64,000 nt of DNA from contig CAVNZM010000008.1 of NCBI GenBank assembly GCA_963693365.1, positions 9,672,001 to 9,736,000 of the forward strand, given 5' to 3'. A program made the position numbers and the translations under genes. The stretch comes from Amoebidium appalachense (taxonomy: Eukaryota > Ichthyosporea). This document shows, in pieces, positions 47,917 to 55,750 of this stretch (its first letter is position 1; each line of letters opens with the position of its first letter). The notes under the pieces were generated by a model. That model was not told where the DNA came from, made no database searches, and saw nothing but the letters and a program-made list of their open reading frames with translations.

Positions 47917-48261
47917 ATGGATGAAACAGATACACAGCGCCAAGATGCACACACCAAGCAGCTGCAAGAGACCAACAAGATGCTGAAGGAGGCCAACGAG
48001 GGGCTGCACGGGCTGATCCAGCAGCTGAGGGAGTTGAACAACGACATGGACAAGGACAACGACGCGCTGCGCACAATGAACAAGAACCAGCGGGAGGTGA
48101 TCAAGGGCCTGCAAGAGGAGCGCAACAAGGTGTGCGAAGAGAACAAGAATTTGGTGGTGGAGAACCAAGAGCTGCAGCTGGAAAACGACAAGCTGAAGAA
48201 GCAAAAGGACTTTCTACGGGCCTGTCTCATACGGCTGGGCCAGTCCGCTAAGACTCCATGA
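47917..48261 (+). CDS. Small coiled-coil protein
   Basis: 114 residues, almost wholly a charged helix: Glu/Lys/Asn/Gln with regularly spaced Leu from residue 15 to about 98, ending in a short Leu-Arg-Ala-Cys-Leu tail. It resembles generic coiled coils; the central Asn-Lys-x-Leu spacing is leucine-zipper-like but no basic DNA-binding region precedes it. The upstream 250 bp contain three imperfect repeats of TTCACACTGCTTTGCTTCG and T runs in place of a clear TATA box. The gene ends 50 bp before the inverted copy of the 92-bp repeat. Confidence 0.65.
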   Translation: MDETDTQRQDAHTKQLQETNKMLKEANEGLHGLIQQLRELNNDMDKDNDALRTMNKNQREVIKGLQEERNKVCEENKNLVVENQELQLENDKLKKQKDFLRACLIRLGQSAKTP

Positions 48262-48311
48262 AACGGATTGATACAATCATGAGGGATAACACTTGCGAGT
48301 GATTTCAGAAT

Positions 48312-48457
48312 ACCAGAAGAGGGTAGAAATCAGTGCCCTGTACACAGAGCATGCCTATAGGCTGTTTAGACACCACATGTGTAGGGCACTGCCTCTTGGC
48401 ACCAACCAGAAGAGGGCAGAAATCAGTGCCCTGCACACGGGGCATGCCTATAGGCAG
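48312..48457 (-). repeat. Inverted partial copy of the 92-bp repeat
   Basis: About 1.6 units in the reverse orientation to 42419-43295, at slightly lower identity. Together the two sites bracket a 5-kb segment with three coiled-coil genes and the 22-bp satellite. Confidence 0.9.
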
Positions 48458-48464
48458 TGATGGG

Positions 48465-48601
48465 GTGAGTAGGATGAGTAGCTTGAGTACCTACTCATCT
48501 GGTCTCCCCCCGGGTGTTCCAATTTCCTTTTGGATTGAGATTTAGGTATACCCGTAGCCCACAGTAGATGAGTACGTACTCATTCTACTCATCCTACTCA
48601 C
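48465..48601. repeat. 36-bp inverted repeat built from GAGTA motifs
   Basis: Arms 48465-48500 and 48566-48601 match at 33 of 36 positions in inverted orientation around a 65-bp spacer. Each arm is itself a run of GAGTA/TACTC motifs. More GAGTA motifs follow to 48740. The left edge CAGTGATGGGG recalls hAT element ends, but no matching right end was found. Confidence 0.6.
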
Positions 48602-48931
48602 TATATGACAATTGCATATTTTTATACCTAAAAAGGAAACCTTTACCATATTTGGGTGAGTAACATCTAGTGGGGGAAACTTGTCTGTGTTACTCAGAAT
48701 GAGTACCCTGAGTAAGATATTGTTACTCATGAAACAAATAAAAAACCATTAATTTTATGCTCAGAGTAACTTGAATTCAGGGCAAAGGAAAACGTTGGCT
48801 TTTTTACAAATTTGTGTGCGCACACACAAGCATGCGCTCGGACGACACGTTGGGTGTGGCCCTGCTTATATACGCGTGCTGCACCATCCGGGGCGCAGTC
48901 GCACACACACACGCACTGCGAGATACCTGCA

Positions 48932-49450
48932 TTATTCTCTACACTGCCGCCTATTTTTCTGTACTGATTCATATAACTGCAGCGACAGAATGTCGCACCC
49001 CATGTCATGCCAAAGGAAGTCCTTCAAAAAGTCGATTCGCAGAAGGGTTGTTCGTTTTCTCTTTGCCTCCATGGGGACAGCTCGTCCCTCGCTCATGCCC
49101 TCCTCCTCCGTCGGATCCCTCGGTGGCAGCAGCGACAGCGTGGTGTCCCAGCGCTCCCAGGTCAGCCGAAACGACTTGCCCCAATCCAGGTCGATGGTCA
49201 CCGCATCCCCGGCCCCCTCCAGTGGACACGTCGAAAACACCAGGTGGTTGAGTCCAGTCCTGTTCGACGTTTCCACCGACTGCAGCGGCAGCATCGTGTC
49301 CGACAGCATCGTGTCGCCCTTGCCGAGTCTTGCGTGGAGCTGTAGCGGCCGTCTCGCCACCCTGCCGGCGCCGTTCGAGTCGAACGTCATGCTGGATACA
49401 AGCAGCGACAGCCGATTGACAAATAGCTTCAGGTCCTGCTCAAAAGCCAT
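48932..49450 (-). CDS. Hypothetical protein, viral-type promoter
   Basis: 172 residues from ATG 49450, with TATAAAAGCG 53 bp upstream on the same strand. The protein starts with a hydrophobic-amphipathic segment (Phe-Glu-Gln-Asp-Leu-Lys-Leu-Phe), has a mixed alpha/beta-like middle, and a basic Lys-Arg-Lys-Arg patch near residue 140. No domain recognised. The GC-rich DNA gives a long antisense ORF (to 49826), so strand choice rests on the TATA box and on the ATG position. Confidence 0.5.
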   Translation of the reverse strand: MAFEQDLKLFVNRLSLLVSSMTFDSNGAGRVARRPLQLHARLGKGDTMLSDTMLPLQSVETSNRTGLNHLVFSTCPLEGAGDAVTIDLDWGKSFRLTWERWDTTLSLLPPRDPTEEEGMSEGRAVPMEAKRKRTTLLRIDFLKDFLWHDMGCDILSLQLYESVQKNRRQCRE

Positions 49451-49826
49451 GGTCGGTTCTGGTGCAGATTCAGACTGGCAGCTCCCCGTGTCAGACACAC
49501 GCTTTTATACCCTCCAGAGTCCCCGCCTGCGTCGGCGCACACTCATTCGCAAGGTGCCAGTTCTCGAGGCGCTGCATGACCACGAGTGCGCGCTTGCGTG
49601 TTTCGGCGTGTGTGTACGTGGGCCCGACACGGTGTGTGAGGTGCTGAGCGTGCGCTGTTGCACAAGCATGTGGACCGCAGGTGTGCAACCGGGAGACATT
49701 GTGGTGGCGTGCGAGATCAAGCGCGCAGAATCCGGGTGGCGCAAGGTGTCCCTCGAGCTCGAGGAGGGTGCGTGGACCAGCAACCTGTGCGCGGCTGGGT
49801 GCAAGCGGAGAAAGTGGTTTCACTAG
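49449..49826 (+). CDS. Possible small protein, divergent from and overlapping the previous start
   Basis: 125 residues if the ATG inside the CCATGG at 49449 is used; the frame stays open further upstream over the antisense gene, so the start is uncertain. The part after residue 30 has a globular pattern with Cys residues and a Val-Gln-Pro-Gly-Asp-Ile-Val-Val segment. The TATA box of the opposite gene lies inside it, which argues for a later start. Function unknown. Confidence 0.3.
   Translation: MVGSGADSDWQLPVSDTRFYTLQSPRLRRRTLIRKVPVLEALHDHECALACFGVCVRGPDTVCEVLSVRCCTSMWTAGVQPGDIVVACEIKRAESGWRKVSLELEEGAWTSNLCAAGCKRRKWFH
49503..49509 (-). promoter_or_regulatory. TATA box for the gene starting at 49450
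   Basis: TATAAAAGCG on the minus strand, 53 bp upstream of the ATG; matches the core shared by several genes of this block. Confidence 0.6.
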
Positions 49827-49873
49827 ACAGGGTGCTTTTGGAGTCGGATGCGGACATTTTCCGGGGGAGGGGC

Positions 49874-50014
49874 ATGTCACACCGAAGAGGTCGGTCGAAA
49901 AAGAGAGGTCAGAGGCGTATAAAAAAGTACGTGTATGCCGATGAGTTCATGCCGAAATACCGGAGACTGGTGCTCCGACAGAGCGTGCGAGTAAAGCGCC
50001 ACAAGGTGCACTGA
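49874..50014 (+). CDS. Possible very basic 46-residue protein
   Basis: Short ATG-initiated ORF with an N-terminal Arg/Lys/Gly cluster (His-Arg-Arg-Gly-Arg-Ser-Lys-Lys-Arg-Gly) and more Arg/Lys/His to the end. Composition suits a nucleic-acid-packing peptide. No promoter was seen, and the frame is open upstream, so it could be the tail of a longer or decayed gene. Confidence 0.3.
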   Translation: MSHRRGRSKKRGQRRIKKYVYADEFMPKYRRLVLRQSVRVKRHKVH

Positions 50015-50135
50015 TGTTTATGTTTATTTTTCTGATGTGAAAAATCCCCACATTTTATTTTGCCTGATGTCAAAAATCCCCACATTTTATCATAGAAGTT
50101 TTTTAATACAAAACAATGTGCATAACAAAACCCAG

Positions 50136-50251
50136 GATCACACCAATGTACGAGTCCAACCCATGAGTTTTCTATCCTCTAATGGTCCTGCGAGATCACA
50201 CCAATGTACGAGTCCAACCCATGAGTTTTCTATTCTCTAATGGTCCTGCCT
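50136..50251. repeat. 58-bp tandem duplication at the 3' end of the MYND gene
   Basis: Two copies differing at one or two bases (CTATCCTC/CTATTCTC). The inner copy includes the last codons and stop of the gene at 50237-51607. A nearby pair of AAAAATCCCCACATTTTAT repeats (50040-50093) may belong to 3' processing. Confidence 0.8.
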
Positions 50252-51607
50252 CTGGCATTCCTCCCTGTGCTCATGCCAATGCGTAATCTGGCAGGCCTCA
50301 TTGCAGTAGTATGCGCGCCTGCAGGCTGAGCACTTCTTGGTGCAACGGGTAGCGCCGCAGGCCAGACACACCGACGACGGCAGCTGATCGACGAAGTGCT
50401 TGATGGCCCGGTTGCACCAGTCAATCAGACACAGTTGCTCGATGTCCAGCGCGAGCCAATAGTTAGGGCTTGCCATCCTCGCACGCCGCCGAGCCATTTC
50501 GTCCATGGTGCATGGGGTGAGGCCGGCAGACTCGCACAGTACCCGCATCGCCATCTTCATGACGGTTTCGGCTCCCCTGCTGAGGTTGCCTGCGTGCGCG
50601 GCAGTGTAGTCCGGCTCCCGCACCACGTAGCGCTGGAAGACCGCGAAGTGCCTGACCCCCGTGAAGTACACAGCCTTATTGCGGTCGGCCCTCGTCACCG
50701 TTGGGTCCCCCCTCTGTGTCCGTTCAACTATAATACGCACCTCCTCCGCCAGGACCGCGTCCCATTTCATGTAGCGCTCCCTGTTGGAAAAGACACGGAG
50801 GTCTCTGTCGTGGAGAACTTTCAGCATCAGGTCGCAGACGGGGTCCGATTGCAAATGCAAGTGGGCATCGAAGGTGTGGACGACGATCTGGTGTTTGGAC
50901 AAAGAATCTATCGGCTCGGGGGGGTGGGTAGGGGGCTCCTTGGCGAGACACGACGTGGACGGTAACTTGTCCACAAAGTGCTGGATGGCACGTTCAGCCA
51001 ATTCACAGAACACAACGTCGTCCATGGCATCTTCCCCAACGCTGGATGTAAACACACCCAAGGGGGAATCGACTGGCTGTTGGCTGAAGTATGCGATGGG
51101 ACGGGCTGTCAGACCGGACCGCTTGCACAGCGCCCTCACCGTCAGCAGGAAAAAGCTGCCAACCCCGTCGCAGATTTTGCCCTCATAAAACGCGTCATAG
51201 TCCGCCGCCCCTAGGACGTAGCGCTGGAAGGCGGTGTAGAACGGGAATGCGAGAGAGTGCCTATGCTTAAGCAGGAGGTGTCGCGCAGCCTCCTCAAGCC
51301 CCTCCTGCCCCAGGAGGGTTTGCAACCGTGTCGGCACAAAGGACATCTCATTCTCAAAGGCTGAACGGAAACCATCAAAGAGCTCCTTTGTGTCGAAGAT
51401 GCGGAGGTCGCCGTCTCTTCCAATGTCCAGCATGTGGGCCCTGACAACGGTCTTTTCGAGCTGAAATTTGTCGTTCAGCGCATAGACAATGGCGTCATAC
51501 TGATCCTTGGCATCCGAGTAATGGAGGCGGACGGCGAATGGTAAAAGCCCGCACCGTTTAACTGGATTGTCAATTCCAGTGCGTGGACGAAAACTTGTGT
51601 GGAACAT
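50237..51607 (-). CDS. Duplicated-domain protein with C-terminal MYND zinc finger
   Basis: 456 residues, ATG start, TATA box 71 bp upstream. Two related segments are visible, roughly residues 125-225 and 320-415: each has a Phe-Gln-Arg-Tyr-Val motif, then a Val-Arg/Met-Arg-x-Leu-Cys-x-x-Ser-Gly-Leu-Thr motif, and ends with Arg-Ala-Ile-x-His-Phe-Val-Asp-x-Leu-Pro-Ser. The second runs into a MYND finger (about 414-451) with the full Cys/His set, including Tyr-Cys-x3-Cys-Gln-x3-Trp-x2-His. MYND fingers bind proline-rich peptides in other proteins and occur in some giant-virus genes. The repeat domain itself is not recognised; a protein-interaction role is inferred. Confidence 0.8.
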   Translation of the reverse strand: MFHTSFRPRTGIDNPVKRCGLLPFAVRLHYSDAKDQYDAIVYALNDKFQLEKTVVRAHMLDIGRDGDLRIFDTKELFDGFRSAFENEMSFVPTRLQTLLGQEGLEEAARHLLLKHRHSLAFPFYTAFQRYVLGAADYDAFYEGKICDGVGSFFLLTVRALCKRSGLTARPIAYFSQQPVDSPLGVFTSSVGEDAMDDVVFCELAERAIQHFVDKLPSTSCLAKEPPTHPPEPIDSLSKHQIVVHTFDAHLHLQSDPVCDLMLKVLHDRDLRVFSNRERYMKWDAVLAEEVRIIVERTQRGDPTVTRADRNKAVYFTGVRHFAVFQRYVVREPDYTAAHAGNLSRGAETVMKMAMRVLCESAGLTPCTMDEMARRRARMASPNYWLALDIEQLCLIDWCNRAIKHFVDQLPSSVCLACGATRCTKKCSACRRAYYCNEACQITHWHEHREECQRQDH

Positions 51608-51677
51608 TTCTGTAGTGAGAGCGCGCGCCCGAATGAGAGGATAGTGAAAGTGACAGGGATCAGCCTCGACCTAGCGC

Positions 51678-51684
51678 TTTTATA
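51678..51684 (-). promoter_or_regulatory. TATA box of the MYND gene
   Basis: CATATAAAAGCGC on the minus strand, 71 bp before the ATG at 51607. ATTGG motifs lie beyond it at about 51738, 51793 and 51832. Confidence 0.65.
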
Positions 51685-51967
51685 TGTGGCTCTCCGGTCA
51701 GTAAAGCACTGGTATGGCATGCCCACGGCGCGATCAGATTGGAGATCATCTTATTGATAGATTACGTCTCACGCGCTGAATGGTCAGTCGCGATTGGATA
51801 GTACATATAAATTCCGATCGTCTCTTGTAATTGGTCAATTTTGACTCGATCAGATATATCATGTCCATCCAAACAAAACGCGATAGCTGTCAGCCTGGCA
51901 GGCAATTAAAGCCGCGACTCAGCGCTATGCTGACACTTTTCACTCTTCCTGTTTCTCTTCACCGACA

Positions 51968-52291
51968 ATGTCCGGTCCACCATCTCCAAAGGCCGGCCCT
52001 GACCCAGCCGAGCAGCCTGCCAGTCCACGGCCCCCAGGGTCATTTGCCGCGTGGCCTCCCGAATGGCAGCAGTACCTGTACGAGGAGGCAAAGCGTGACC
52101 TCGACCGTGCGCGCGCCAGCGAGCTGGAGCTGCGGCGCAAGTACAAGGTGCTGCGCAAGAAGTATCTGCACCTCAAGGCCAGCGTGAGCCTGTACCGTAT
52201 GACATGGAGGACCCTGAAGAACCTCAGCGACCCCGAGGAGTCCATCCGCCGAGGAGTACCCCGCCGAGGAGCGCCCCATTTGCATCCTTGA
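51968..52291 (+). CDS. Small helical protein, C-terminus possibly frameshifted
   Basis: 107 residues: a Pro/Ala-rich N-terminus, then a strongly charged helix (residues 35-75, Arg/Lys/Glu with spaced Leu), then an abrupt Arg/Pro/His tail. Beyond the stop, another frame continues through a Ser-Ser-Glu-Glu-Glu and Lys-Lys-Arg-Ala-Arg region to about 52400, typical of the acidic/basic tails of neighbouring genes. A single-base shift near 52200-52270 in the repeated GCCGAGGAG stretch would join them; this is a suspicion, not shown. AATTAAAGCCG at about 51904 may stand in for the TATA box. Confidence 0.5.
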   Translation: MSGPPSPKAGPDPAEQPASPRPPGSFAAWPPEWQQYLYEEAKRDLDRARASELELRRKYKVLRKKYLHLKASVSLYRMTWRTLKNLSDPEESIRRGVPRRGAPHLHP

Positions 52292-52813
52292 GCTCCGAGG
52301 AGGAGCGCCTCGACAAGAAGCCCCCCGAGAAGAAGCGCGCGCGGTCGCCCGAGGACACTTCAGGCGCCCACCGAGAAGCGCGGCCGTGCTGGACACGAGG
52401 AGTAAATAAAAATTGCCACTTCCTCTTCCACACCTGTGTTGTGGACCGTAGCGCTTGCATGCATGGTGCTGCTCGTGCTGCTTGCCGCGTGCTGGCGCTC
52501 AGGGGGGGGGGGGGGTCTTGTTGTTTGTGTTAATGCACCCACAGCGTGCCCTTTGTGACACTTGCAGTGGGTTGTTGTTGTTGCCTTTTACAACCACCGC
52601 TCTGGACACAAGATCGAACAGCTATCAAATTGACCATATATATGACAAAGAAAAACAAGGTTGCCAAAGATCATTGTAGCAGTGCGTCCTCCGTCTTGGC
52701 GCGCCCTACGTCCCAGCGGTTTTTAGGTTCCATTAGCACTGCGATGCATAATCTCTGTGTGTGCTCCCCGAGTTGCTGGGGAGGGGGCGCTCCAAACTAT
52801 CTCTTCGGAAGGT

Positions 52814-53068
52814 ATGACTTCTCCGAACATTGCAAACCTGAGATTTGACAACCCGAGTAACTCGTGGGTGCGCAGGGATGACATTGCCGCCGACCCGCAC
52901 GAGTACCACCTGACCATCGACAACAACACGCGCTTCATGCTCTACATGGGCACTTCATTGGACGACCATGATGCACAGCTCAAGAGCGCTTCGATGTGGA
53001 GGGGCATAGCGCTTGCATGCATGGTGCTGCTCGTGCTGCTCGCCGGCGTGCTGGTGTACAGGTGGTAG
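52814..53068 (+). CDS. Small C-terminally anchored membrane protein
   Basis: 84 residues from ATG 52814. The first 60 are hydrophilic, with an Asn/Asp-rich middle. Residues of about 61-82 are a single strongly hydrophobic Ala/Leu/Val helix ending Tyr-Arg-Trp at the stop: a tail anchor. Such small tail-anchored proteins are common in virion membranes of nucleocytoviruses, but no family match is claimed. A decayed duplicate of the anchor-coding DNA lies upstream at 52449-52514. The gene is followed by a G run and then by the C2H2 gene 51 bp on. Confidence 0.55.
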   Translation: MTSPNIANLRFDNPSNSWVRRDDIAADPHEYHLTIDNNTRFMLYMGTSLDDHDAQLKSASMWRGIALACMVLLVLLAGVLVYRW

Positions 53069-53119
53069 GGGGGGGGGGGGGGGGGGGGGCCACATTCATT
53101 TTCTACCCTTTCTTTAGCA

Positions 53120-53557
53120 ATGGCTGAACCATGCAGACCCCCACACAAGAGAGTATTTCCATGCACCGACTGTGCCCAAACGTTCACCACAAACGCAAGC
53201 ATGAAAAGACACCGTGCCGCAACACACTCCGAGAAACGCCCTTACACGTGCCCCCATGAAGGCTGCTTTGCTACCTTTACCCGCAGCGATTACATGAAGC
53301 TGCATGTGCGAATGCATACCGGTGAGCGGCCATACGTCTGTGACACGTGCCCGGCCGACTTCCCGTACCCTGCCGCACTGTGGTGGCACCGGCGCTTAGT
53401 CCACAAGGAAAACAAGACGCCAAAACAGCCTGTGCGGAACACCCTCAGGTGTCCGTCTGTGGGATGTACATCTGCGTTCAACCGGTCGGCTGCCCTCAAC
53501 TGCCATGTCAGAGCCGCGCACCCCGAGCTGGTGGGTTCAGCATCCGAGCAGATATAA
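53120..53557 (+). CDS. C2H2 zinc-finger protein, four fingers
   Basis: 145 residues. Four Cys2His2 units are visible: about residues 15-36 (Cys-x2-Cys), 44-66 (Cys-x4-Cys), 74-95 (Cys-x2-Cys) and 110-133 (Cys-x4-Cys), with one TGERPY linker between fingers 2 and 3. Such tandem fingers bind DNA. Its stop overlaps the TATAAATA of the next gene, so transcription of both is tightly packed. A second gene of this type lies at 56059-56529, and the two flank the helicase genes. Confidence 0.8.
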   Translation: MAEPCRPPHKRVFPCTDCAQTFTTNASMKRHRAATHSEKRPYTCPHEGCFATFTRSDYMKLHVRMHTGERPYVCDTCPADFPYPAALWWHRRLVHKENKTPKQPVRNTLRCPSVGCTSAFNRSAALNCHVRAAHPELVGSASEQI

Positions 53558-53560
53558 ATA
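53553..53560 (+). promoter_or_regulatory. TATA box (TATAAATA) of the helicase N-domain paralogue
   Basis: Lies 59 bp before the ATG at 53619 and overlaps the stop codon of the preceding zinc-finger gene. Confidence 0.55.
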
Positions 53561-53618
53561 CCCCAAACACAAGGCGACACCCGTCAGATATTATCTAACC
53601 ATATATACAACGGACAAC

Positions 53619-54113
53619 ATGGAAGATCTGTACATGAAGATAGCAACGGGTATGTCCGAGAACGAGCAGCTCAAGCTTGCAGCATACGAGGAGTTTGAGA
53701 GGACAACAGGCACTCGCAACAACTGGTTGGACGCGGACATCGTTGAGCAACACGAGTGGACGGAGGAGCAGATTCATACGTTCTGCCGTACTCTGGTGGC
53801 ATATTCCCACCCGGACGGTGCGTACATCTTCAAGCGTTTCAAGGATGGGAGATTCGTCTTCGAGATCAAGTCGAAGAAGAATGTGGCCGACATGCTGTCC
53901 AAGTACAAGTTCAAATACAACCCGACAGGCAAGAAGATAAAGATATACAAGGGATCGTGGCACTTGGACAGCAGTCATATGGTCGTTTACCACGGTGGCA
54001 TCGTCTTCGACCGCAACGACCCCGATCCCGAGACTGGCGTTCGCAACCCGCGTTACACGTCTACCCATAGCCGGACGTTCAACATTTTCCAGGGCGACGC
54101 ATCGAAAAATTGA
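53619..54113 (+). CDS. Standalone paralogue of the helicase N-terminal region
   Basis: 164 residues, complete ORF. Residues 123-158 align with residues 137-171 of the helicase encoded next door (54219-55745): both have a Phe-Asp-x2-Asp-Pro-Asp-Pro-x-Thr-Gly motif followed by Arg-x-Pro and an Asn-Ile-Phe/Tyr-x-Gly end. A weaker match extends back to about residue 47 (Trp-x-Glu-Glu-x-Ile). The ATPase part is absent. It may be a domain duplication now acting alone, perhaps as a partner or regulator of the helicase, or a remnant of a duplicated gene; its intact frame and own TATA box favour a working gene. Confidence 0.7.
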   Translation: MEDLYMKIATGMSENEQLKLAAYEEFERTTGTRNNWLDADIVEQHEWTEEQIHTFCRTLVAYSHPDGAYIFKRFKDGRFVFEIKSKKNVADMLSKYKFKYNPTGKKIKIYKGSWHLDSSHMVVYHGGIVFDRNDPDPETGVRNPRYTSTHSRTFNIFQGDASKN

Positions 54114-54148
54114 GAGTTTTCTGGACCCGGCAGCCCCAACCCCAAGGG

Positions 54149-54155
54149 TATAAAA
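54149..54155 (+). promoter_or_regulatory. TATA box of the helicase gene
   Basis: GGGTATAAAAGGC, 64 bp before the ATG at 54219. Confidence 0.65.
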
Positions 54156-54218
54156 GGCAGAAAATTCAGTATTTTCCAGCAGTGTCCCTGCGTAAATATT
54201 TTCTCAGCAATACTAATA

Positions 54219-55745
54219 ATGCAGACACACCAACAAACTGGACAAGAGACAATGTTTGGCATCGATCAAGAGCGTATCAGAAAGAGAAGCAAAGAGCGCT
54301 TTGAAGCATTTGAGTATCTCGGGGCTGATGCCTATAGGGGGCTGATGATGAACCCAGCGACCTGCGAATTCAGAGAGTGGGCGAGAGAGGAGGTGGAGGA
54401 ATTCATAGGCGCCAATGTTGCACACATCAGCGGGACAACTCTATTTGTCCTGAAAACATTTGACCATGAGATTAAACAGCATGTTGCAAAGATCGTCAGC
54501 AAGCAGGAAATCTATGCAACACTTTCACTCTTTTCATTTCGGCAGCCAAACATGAAGGTTGGAAAACAATGGAAGCCCCAACCTCCAATTAATGGGACAG
54601 AAATCTTAAAAACAACCGCAATCCCCATCTACACCAAGATCATCTTTGACCCAGCTGATCCTGACCCCAAAACCGGAAAACGAAAGCCAGACAATACCGA
54701 TTCGGTCTATCGTCCATACAATATCTATCGAGGACTCCGTTTCAATTTTGACCCAGAGTACTGTCTGCGTCAAGACCTGACCAGCTCGTTCCACGAGCAT
54801 GCCAGAAGGGTTCTGTGCAACAACCGGGAAGACGAGTACAGTTATCTGCGGATGTGGGTTGCCCACCTGTTTCAGTACCCTGGAAGCAAACCAGGTACAG
54901 CACTGCTGTTTGTATCTGAACAAGGAACCGGAAAGAACGTGTGGTGGCAGGCAATCATGGACATCCTTTCACCAGAGTACTACGCCTATGTCATTCACCG
55001 GGAGCACATGTCGGGAAAGTTCAACCAGCACATTGCAAACAAACTTCTTGTGCTGTGCGACGAGGTGACGTGGGGTGGTTCACACGAAACTAACAACTTA
55101 ATGAAGGCGCGCATTACACAGCCCACCATGATGTTGGAGAAGAAAGGATGTGATGCAATCAACACCAACTCGTATGAGCGATATGTTGTCTTGTCTAACG
55201 AAGATTGGCCTGTACGTGTGGAGACCAGTGATAGGCGATGGGCATGTTTTGGGGTCAGTCCGGAACGGATTGGTGACCACAAATACTTCGAGGCCTTTGT
55301 GGAGTATCACAGACGTCCTGACGTATTGGCAGCAATTTACCACGACTTCATGAACATGCCAGACATCCCCCAAACAATGCCCAGGCCTATGGATAACGAC
55401 ACAAAGATGAACATCAAATCGATTAGCCGGAGCGACGAGGCTCAATTTCTCAAGGACCTCATCTCTCACACAAATGGCTGTGAGGAGTTTGACTTCATTT
55501 ACAGCGGCTGTGCTGTTACCCCTACAGGCCTGTTTCAGCTGTACCAAGCTTGGCACAAGATCAATGCCCGAGACACAAAACTGCCAAGCAACCGGACTTT
55601 TGGGATGGCTATCAGGAAAATTCTGGGCAAGCCGAAGACTACACTGGAAGCAAACATCTGCAGATGGCCATACCACCCCCCAACCGGTACCAGCGCGAAG
55701 GCAGATTGCTATATATTATGCCCAAGAGCCATTGCTAAGGCTTGA
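54219..55745 (+). CDS. Superfamily 3 helicase, D5/DUF5906-like
   Basis: 508 residues. The ATPase core shows Walker A Glu-Gln-Gly-Thr-Gly-Lys-Asn (234-240; Asn in place of Ser/Thr, as seen in DUF5906-type helicases), Walker B Leu-Leu-Val-Leu-Cys-Asp-Glu (276-282), the sensor Ser-Asn-Glu-Asp-Trp (326-330) and the arginine-finger motif Ser-Asp-Arg-Arg-Trp (337-341). The C-terminal 150 residues are a winged-helix-like tail. The N-terminal 200 residues lack recognisable primase motifs. In viruses and plasmid-like elements this family unwinds DNA at the replication fork or loads it at the origin. The start ATG at 54219 is 64 bp after a TATA box; a second ATG at 54252 is possible. A 15-bp hairpin follows the stop directly. 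Confidence 0.88.
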   Translation: MQTHQQTGQETMFGIDQERIRKRSKERFEAFEYLGADAYRGLMMNPATCEFREWAREEVEEFIGANVAHISGTTLFVLKTFDHEIKQHVAKIVSKQEIYATLSLFSFRQPNMKVGKQWKPQPPINGTEILKTTAIPIYTKIIFDPADPDPKTGKRKPDNTDSVYRPYNIYRGLRFNFDPEYCLRQDLTSSFHEHARRVLCNNREDEYSYLRMWVAHLFQYPGSKPGTALLFVSEQGTGKNVWWQAIMDILSPEYYAYVIHREHMSGKFNQHIANKLLVLCDEVTWGGSHETNNLMKARITQPTMMLEKKGCDAINTNSYERYVVLSNEDWPVRVETSDRRWACFGVSPERIGDHKYFEAFVEYHRRPDVLAAIYHDFMNMPDIPQTMPRPMDNDTKMNIKSISRSDEAQFLKDLISHTNGCEEFDFIYSGCAVTPTGLFQLYQAWHKINARDTKLPSNRTFGMAIRKILGKPKTTLEANICRWPYHPPTGTSAKADCYILCPRAIAKA

Positions 55746-55750
55746 ACAAT

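Noticed and set aside
48771-49826. 351-codon plus-strand ORF over the gene at 48932-49450
   Set aside because: Its first two thirds are antisense to a gene with a well-placed TATA box, and it has no ATG-led start with a promoter; only the last part is kept, at low confidence.
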